A stretch of DNA of 64,000 bases, taken from the NCBI GenBank assembly GCA_027704905.1, contig CM051006.1, forward strand, positions 4,640,415 to 4,704,414. The letters run 5' to 3'. The notes under the pieces were generated by a model. That model was not told the origin of the DNA and made no database searches. It saw nothing but the letters and a program-made list of their open reading frames with translations. The position numbers and the translations under genes were made by a program. Shown here one piece after another: positions 46,757 through 64,000 of this stretch (the stretch's first letter is position 1; each line of letters opens with the position of its first letter). The DNA is from Muraenolepis orangiensis (Eukaryota > Chordata > Actinopteri > Gadiformes > Muraenolepididae).

Positions 46757-48348
46757 GTAAGGGAAACATAAGGACATCTGGCAACTAAATCGTTACAAAG
46801 CAATTTCTTCACCAATGTATTTGAAAATGTGTGTTATAACATATATTCAAATGTTGAAATTCAACTCCCGGGAGAAACCTCTTTAAAAACTGCTTAAAGT
46901 TGGGGTACCCGTAACCGATTTTCGGAAAATCGAAAATGTCTCATTTGGCCTTGAGTAACTTGTGAGGGGTCGAACTAGGGGATTTCAAGGATTCTGAGTT
47001 GATTGCAAGCATTTATTTTTCACCAAAACAAATCCTTGGTGGAGAAACGGCCATGCCCACTTTTTCATTAACATTTAAAAATAGCTTTATTCGTACACTA
47101 TGTGAAATGCTTCAAGTGTCATTGTCTGAGTCTTCTCCAGACTCAACTCCATCAGGAATACAATTATTGCATGTAATGCCTTTACAAACTCACACATGCT
47201 GAGATGCACTTGACACCATTCTTCTTGCAGCTGCACCAGTGGTTGCTGCAATCTTCATTACAATTACAGCTTGTGAACTGGAGTAGCTCAGGAGCCATGG
47301 GGTCTAGTGTTTGAACTGGCTCATAACCATGAACACCTAATGTCCATCCATAGTCACTGGGGTCCAAAGGCATGCTCTTTAGGATCCAATCCCTGGTTTG
47401 TAGGAAGGCACATAGAGAATTCTGTGCAGCTGCCCCCTCTGTTGGAGATAGAGTCTCTGGTTTGATCAGCCCAGCCGCCACGATGGCCAAGACTCTGCAC
47501 GTAGCTTAGGTAACAGTTGCAATCTCCTATCAAATCTGACTTTGTTCCCACTTCACCGTGTAGAGAAGCCATCCGCAATCAACTACCAGAGGGGATCAGG
47601 GTTGGTTAGTGAGGTCAAGCAGATCAGTTTACTCCTTCAGATCAGTTACTCCTAATCTGCCTTGTTTGCCTTGTTCATTTTCTGATCTTTGTTGCTGAAC
47701 AGGGACAATGGGAAGGGAGCCAGCTCCTGCTTCAAGCTGTCATATCCTGTAGGGCGAAAATGATCAGCAGTCAAGTCAAGGTGAATCTTCTTCTCATTGA
47801 CCTTGGGAATTTGTGAGTGATGACAGGGCTTGTATCTTCAGCTGCTCTCAGAATTGACTGGGTTATCTCCTTTGCTTTTGAATCCTGTAGAGAAAGACAC
47901 AAGCATCTCTTTGTCTCGATCGTGTCTTCTCAAATGGGTTTTTCTCCTCGAGCCATTTTGAGGGCAAGTTTCATCTCTTCAGCATATCTCTTCATCTGCA
48001 TTTTGGCAAGGTCTGTGTGGAGTGGAGCATGTTTCTCGAGACCTTCCTCCATGCGCTGGTTGACATTGGAGAAGTGGTTGAAGGTGAGCACCCAGCTCTG
48101 TGAAGCCAGAATCACGCAATGGGTGGTAAAAGTGGGCATGGGTATTTTCCCATCAAGGACTAGTTTTGGTGAAAAAGAAATGCTTCCAATCTAAACTATT
48201 TTGACCCCTCACAAGTTACTCAAGGCCTACATTTTCGATTTGTTCGATGTTCATGTTATAACACACCTTTATAAATACATTGATGAATACATTTCTTAGT
48301 AACGATTTAGTTCCCAGATTTGTCCAATATCTGATAAAATGCCCTTAC
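46757..48348 (-). mobile_element. DNA-transposon relic with long imperfect TIRs and a CXC-motif fragment
   Basis: Long inverted ends: left GTAAGGG ... GGCAACTAAATCGTTAC ... GTGTGTTATAAC ... TTGGCCTTGAGTAACTTG; right is the reverse complement in the same order (48200-48348), about 150-200 bp each. Minus-strand frames inside include SCNCNEDCSNHWCSCKKNG (about 47195-47260), a Cys pattern like tesmin/TSO1 CXC motifs, and LKMARGEKPI further up. Frames are short and broken. I cannot assign the superfamily. Confidence 0.6.
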
Positions 48349-48784
48349 AACATACAACATATAATCAATACATAAATATTATAACTATATCAACAAGGCT
48401 TCATTTCACTGCATATCCTGTAATGTGTATGTGACAAATAAAGTTCTTGAATCTTAAAAAAGCTTCATCGCTGACCAGGAGGAAATCCACAAGCTACTAT
48501 GCAGTATATAAAATAAAATCTAAAAGAATGCAGGGTTTCCCACACATAGACTTTACTTGGGTTTAACGAAAACATTTAACGAAACAACAATTTATCTAAC
48601 GGCATCTGCGATCGATTAACTAGTGATCAATGATCCCCTGCTCTCCTGTACCTGTTCGCTCTGCTATCGCGTAAACACCAGTAAGTAATTAAGTTACTTT
48701 GGCTGTAACTGGGTAACTGTAACTGTAACTGTAACTAACTAATGTACTAATTACTTATTTTTAGTAACTTGCCCAACACTGGTA

Positions 48785-48890
<106 letters not shown>

Positions 48891-49085
48891 AGCAACAGAC
48901 GCTCTCCTCTCACCCCTGTGATCCACAGGGGAGGAGGAGGGGGGGGGAGTCATGTGACCGAGGGAACAGGGTGGGGGGATGGGTCTGTTGTCCGTTGGCT
49001 CCACCAATCCATGACAGCCGGTGACTCACCCACTGCCCTAGAATACCCAGAGATCCTTGCGGGGCAACTGTATGTGTTATGACCC

Positions 49086-49129
49086 GACACCGTTAGAAGA
49101 TCCAACCCGTATGAGTAGGGGTATAGATA
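49086..49129 (+). promoter_or_regulatory. U6-type Pol III promoter: PSE-like and TATA-like elements
   Basis: GACACCGTTAGAAGATCCAA (49086-49105) sits at about -67 to -48 of the U6 gene and resembles the vertebrate proximal sequence element, with the ACCGT.A core. TATAGATA (49122-49129) lies at -31 to -24. The spacing is right for a SNAPc/TBP-type snRNA promoter. Matches are by eye only. Confidence 0.55.
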
Positions 49130-49152
49130 CAAACCAGGATCACATTGAGTTT

Positions 49153-49167
49153 GTGTTACTTCGGTAA

Positions 49168-49208
<41 letters not shown>

Positions 49209-49257
49209 GGCCCCTGCGCAAGGATGACACGCAAATTCGTGAAGCGTTCTATCTTTT
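49153..49257 (+). ncRNA. RNU6: U6 spliceosomal snRNA
   Basis: Core component of the spliceosome active site. From ATATACTAAAATTGGAACGA onward the gene agrees with canonical vertebrate U6: ACAGAGA box, AGC triad, the internal stem-loop region and GACACGCAAATTCGTGAAGC are all intact. The end is TCTATCTTTT, with a T4 run for Pol III termination. The first 18 nt differ: GUGUUAC-UUCG-GUAACAC replaces the usual bulged 5' stem-loop, and the changes on both sides pair perfectly. Because of the promoter elements and the paired stem I favour a working gene over a retro-pseudogene, and no A-tail or target duplication is seen. Confidence 0.85.
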
Positions 49258-49329
49258 GTCTTTAAGAACACAAATGGAATCAATGGAATCAAAGAAGGAT
49301 CCTAAAGGATAATTGTGATAAAAACCAGT

Positions 49330-49482
49330 GGTTCTGGCTGTACCTAATTTATATTCATGTATATATTGATCTTGATTATACAACTGCTCACTACCTGCTG
49401 TTTATACATTTATATATATTTATCTTGTTGATATAACTGAATACCCCCTGTTCCCTACCTGTTTATACTTGTATACTTACCT

Positions 49483-49533
<51 letters not shown>

Positions 49534-49742
49534 TCAAATTCTGCACATATTTAGTTATTTCATTTGAAGTTATTTTATACCTGATTTTAGTAGTCATTTT
49601 TTTAGAAGACTGTTATTCATATATATATACATGCACTTTACTGCAACATTTGCAATTATTTTCGTGTATTCGTGTATTTTCTTGTGCTGTACAATGACAA
49701 TACATTTGAATCTAATCTAATCTAATCTAATCTAATCTAATA
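49330..49742 (+). mobile_element. Retroelement 3' end, family B
   Basis: Usual order, with a (TA)n tract at 49484-49528 and a tail of at least six GAATCTAATC/TAATC units (to 49742), starting about 70 bp after the U6 gene. Confidence 0.7.
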
Positions 49743-49848
49743 CTGTATGGAACTAGGACTGGACTCAAAGGACAATTATTATTATTAATATTATTTATTA
49801 TTAAGCTTCTGTGAGTTCACCGTAGCTTCAGGTTAGCTTTAAATGAAG

Positions 49849-51009
49849 TGTAACCGGTGTGAAGGACATTATAGAAGTACATATGAAGCGGGGTGAAATG
49901 ACAGGTATGAATGAGTGGGCGTTGCTAAGAGGGGAGTTGCGTGAATGAGTTTGTGCGTACGTCTATCTGCTTCTCCACAGGTGTTCTCAATCGCTCCCAT
50001 GATTGGGAGAGTAGAAATGCCGGTGCTTCCGTTCTACAGGGCCGGCTTTTCTTCCACGTACCCGGGGGAATCAGAGGGCTCGAACGACGGAGACGGGCCG
50101 ACGATTCTACATCAAACCGCACCAGAGATCTTCTTACAAACGCCTCAATTCATCACAGCAAAGCGCGCACTGGACTGGGCCAGCCGACCATGCAGCGTGG
50201 AGATTGGCGAGAGACCTAACCTGCAACGCCATCAACTCATCACAGCAAAGGGAAGTCCTACTTCCATGGCTTGTGTGTGACTGGAACAACGCCAGTGTTT
50301 GCCTGCTTATTGTGTGTCTGGCGGCGGATCTTGCCTTCCCCTCCTCCTACCCGCAGCACACCGGACCAGCCAACCATCGTGGAGCGTCGGGCTACGATTT
50401 AGGATTTCGGGAACGACCAACACCTATCCACGGACGCCTATCGCGAACGCCCCGCTCCCTGGACTTCCACCGAGAGTCACAGGACTGAGGACGTCACTGA
50501 CACTGACGTGCTGGGATTCCCTCTCACCCCTCCCCCGATTGGACGAGACTGTGGGTTGGGCCTTGAGTGGACGGCGTTATCCAAGCGAACTATCCTCACT
50601 ATCAGGTTTAGTAGTTGTAGGTGTAACAGTATGGTTGTGGGACCAGTGTAGTCAGCTGCAGCTGTGTTGTGTTTTGCATGCCTTACTGGGTACAGCCAGC
50701 CTACCCCATACTTTGTTTTGCAGTTTAGTTGCAGTGGTACAGTTTTGCAGTGGTGCGTTTTGCGGTGTGGTTATAGTGATACGGTTTACTGGATGCAGTG
50801 TAATTTTAGAGCAGCAGCACTCGGACTCCATCAGGGGGAGCCAAAGTGGACTACCCTGTCTTAGAGGTTGATTTTATACTTTTTGATATTGTGCTCGCCC
50901 CGATCATGGGGAATGTGTTTTAAAATAAGTTGTAATACAATTATTGTTAAATATATATCGCCTCCTCTTGTGTAACTCAAGGGTCATTATTATAACCTGT
51001 ACCGCTACA
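49849..51009. other. Unclassified stretch, possibly an LTR or 5' part of a retroelement
   Basis: Starts TGTAACCGG and ends CCGCTACA, weakly inverted like LTR ends. It contains plus-strand open frames of up to 190 codons (50299-50871) without a recognisable domain. GC content is higher than in its surroundings. No clean target-site duplication is found. I cannot assign a function. Confidence 0.25.
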
Positions 51010-51429
51010 CTACAGTCACATTATAGTTCAGGTATTTATGAGGTAGCATCAATAACATCTTCATGTTTATGACTGGATATATTACTAACCAGGGTAGCAG
51101 ACGACACTGCCACTAGCCATTAACTATTAACTAGCTATGAACTACTTGAGGGCTCCTCCTGAAGACAAGGACACAGGGTGATGCAGCCCTCATACACCCA
51201 CACATACATTCATACAGACATATTTATACTTGCATTTAGATTTACATTCAAATGCTAAATTTGCACTGGACTTATAGTCTTACCTATTGTTTTGCCTTGT
51301 CTGTACTGTTTTTTTTTTAATTTATTTTTTTGCACGTTACTGTGTTGCTCCAGACCCGTGTCAAATTCCTATGCGTGTTTATACAACTTTATATGGCAAT
51401 AAACTACTTTCTGATTCTGATGTGTGCTC

Positions 51430-52260
51430 CCTGCTCCTTTAGCGAGGGACAGGACAAATGTTTTTTTTAATTTAAACCTGTTCCTCGACGGCTCGTCGGG
51501 TTAAGAGTGACCGGGTGTTCGTACTCGGGTTAAGGTTTGTAACCGGCGTTGGAATATCCCGCCAACTCTTTATTGACGATATGTCTTTTGTACGTGTTGC
51601 GTTGATCGCCATGTTGTGCTTGGTGGTCTTCTCGGCCGGCTTGTCACACTAGTTGAATAATTAGTGTGCGCCGGCGAGCGTTTGATTGGTCGCTTTCTGG
51701 CGGGAAGTGTGCGGACGTAGGAGGAGCCTTGGTGCTCGCCGCTGGTTGGCTGCTTCTGATTCCTTTCCCGCCCTATTGGGGCGGACGTAGGAGGTTCATA
51801 TTGCTACTTGGCACCGCACCTTTTTCTATTAAGAAATTCAGGCGTGAGTCGAATAGTTGAGACTCGCCCTATTCTCTGTATTCACAGCTTTGCGTGTTTC
51901 ATGACAGAGTTGGGTTGTTATTGGGGATGTGGTGTTCACACTTCTTCACGTCTTCTTGAGTCCGGTGTAAGGCGAAGCTGCGAGCGGAGCCCGATAAATG
52001 TCCCCCTGCAGGCGAAGCCTAGACGGCGTAGCCTATATGAAATAGAACGATAGTTATGTTATCATAACTAGTTATATGATTATAGTTGTAGCCTATATGA
52101 AATATAACGATAGTTATGTTATAACTCTAGTTATATGATTATAGGCGTAGTCTAGTTTCCCACCTGCTGCACCCCCATTGCTGAAGAAATAGCGTGGAGG
52201 GAGAGAGCTGCTTGGCGCGGCCTTTTATGCACGTTGTCGTGGGAATGTGGGCCTCCCTAT
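51430..52260. other. Unclassified spacer with a 60-bp tandem duplication
   Basis: Moderately GC-rich sequence (51480-52020) without a supported frame, then two tandem copies (52028-52150) of a unit with GTAGCCTATATGAAATA and CGATAGTTATGTTATCATAA, whose core is itself palindromic (ATAACTAGTTAT). It is probably the end of a DNA transposon or MITE; the partner end was not found. Confidence 0.35.
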
Positions 52261-52753
52261 TGGTCTCCCAGTCAAAACAATAACAACATACATCGTTTGA
52301 GGACTTTGTGAAGTTTAATGTTCACGGTCGAGGTAATGTATTTCAGTTTGATCCATGTTTATTCACGTTATGCTCATTCATTCTAATGAAACAGCCGCAA
52401 GTATTGTACACAGCTGTAGCCCATGATCAAAACAATTCTACTTAAAATATTTATATTATATGAATATACAGTTTTGTTCAGTTTTTTACTTTTACTTTTA
52501 TTCTATTCTGTTTTTATCTTATCTTATTTTTATAACTGCTGTCGTCGGGTTTTGCACATAATATTTCCACTCACTGCTTTATACTTGTGTAAACTGTGAA
52601 GTGACAATAAACTTGACTTGACTTGACTGTATATTTATTTTAGGCTTGGTGCCTAAAGCCTGAGCCACGTTTCATTGAATACAATCAATAGGATTTCCCT
52701 GGGTTTACACATCTTTTGAGGAAAAGTTTGGGGAAACCCAACACGGTACAAGG

Positions 52754-52759
52754 TTTATT
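52754..52759 (-). promoter_or_regulatory. Poly(A) signal of the mrc1-like gene
   Basis: AATAAA on the minus strand about 165 nt after the stop codon of the mannose receptor gene. Confidence 0.5.
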
Positions 52760-52923
52760 TTTTGTTTTTAATGTCAAGTATCACAATATTTACAACACTA
52801 AAAATGAATTTCCAAAAAAATGAATTGAAGATGTCATCAAACCCTCGTCAACGACTGATTCTGGTACATTCTGGTTCTGGACTGACTGTGACTCATTGTT
52901 CCTGACGCCTTGTTTTACGATTC

Positions 52924-63852
<10,929 letters not shown>

Positions 63853-64000
63853 CTGGACCGCAAATAAGAAGAACAACGAACAACATGAACGACAGCAAAG
63901 CAGAATGAGGGAGTTATTTTGTTAAACCTGAGCCCGATCAAATCATTGATCACTGATTGATTCCATTCATCTCTCGGGGCTTTTTGCAGTAAAATCCACA

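Noticed and set aside
50299..50871. 190-codon plus-strand open frame
   Set aside because: No start context, domain, exon partners or conservation could be recognised.

Overview
The window is nuclear DNA of a ray-finned fish, almost certainly a teleost. The genes are split into many short exons with GT/AG splice sites. Introns and spacers are full of fish-type repeats: tRNA-headed SINEs, L2/Rex-like LINE 3' ends, hAT and pogo-like DNA transposons, long (CA)n, (GA)n and (AT)n tracts, and minisatellites. No bacterial, viral or CRISPR-type organisation is present.

Three multi-exon genes lie head to tail on the minus strand. (1) 2578-14798: an OSMR/LIFR-family cytokine receptor with signal peptide, cytokine-receptor modules, Ig-like domain, three fibronectin III domains, one membrane segment and a very short predicted tail. 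(2) 17287-46369: rictor, the mTORC2 scaffold. I could join 38 coding exons without a frame break into a predicted protein of about 1621 residues. (3) 52924-63852 and beyond the right edge: the C-terminal half of a macrophage mannose receptor (mrc1-like), with CTLD5 (part) to CTLD8, a membrane segment and a short tail ending in an NPNY motif. In mammals OSMR and RICTOR are also neighbours, which supports the naming of the first gene. A U6 snRNA gene with PSE-like and TATA-like elements sits on the plus strand at 49153-49257.

Layout: 1-2577 repeats and GC-rich minisatellite; 2578-14798 receptor gene with many intronic repeats; 14799-17286 repeat-rich spacer; 17287-46369 rictor, whose introns hold a LINE relic (18.7-20.3 kb), a pogo-like transposase relic (21.1-22.5 kb), a solo LTR (24.6-25.2 kb), four minisatellites and an intact-looking non-autonomous hAT element (39.2-40.1 kb); 46370-52923 spacer with a TIR element, the U6 gene and two unclassified stretches of about 1 kb; 52924-64000 mrc1-like gene, whose introns hold nested transposons.

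Exon joins were worked out by eye from splice consensus, reading phase and similarity to remembered vertebrate family members, so individual junctions may be off by a few bases. I see no convincing new system. The observations most worth a check are the apparent loss of the classical AGC-kinase phosphosite region in rictor, the perfectly re-paired 5' stem of the U6 gene, the receptor tail without a recognisable Box1, and an 81-bp near-perfect palindrome inside a transposon that abuts a receptor splice acceptor.
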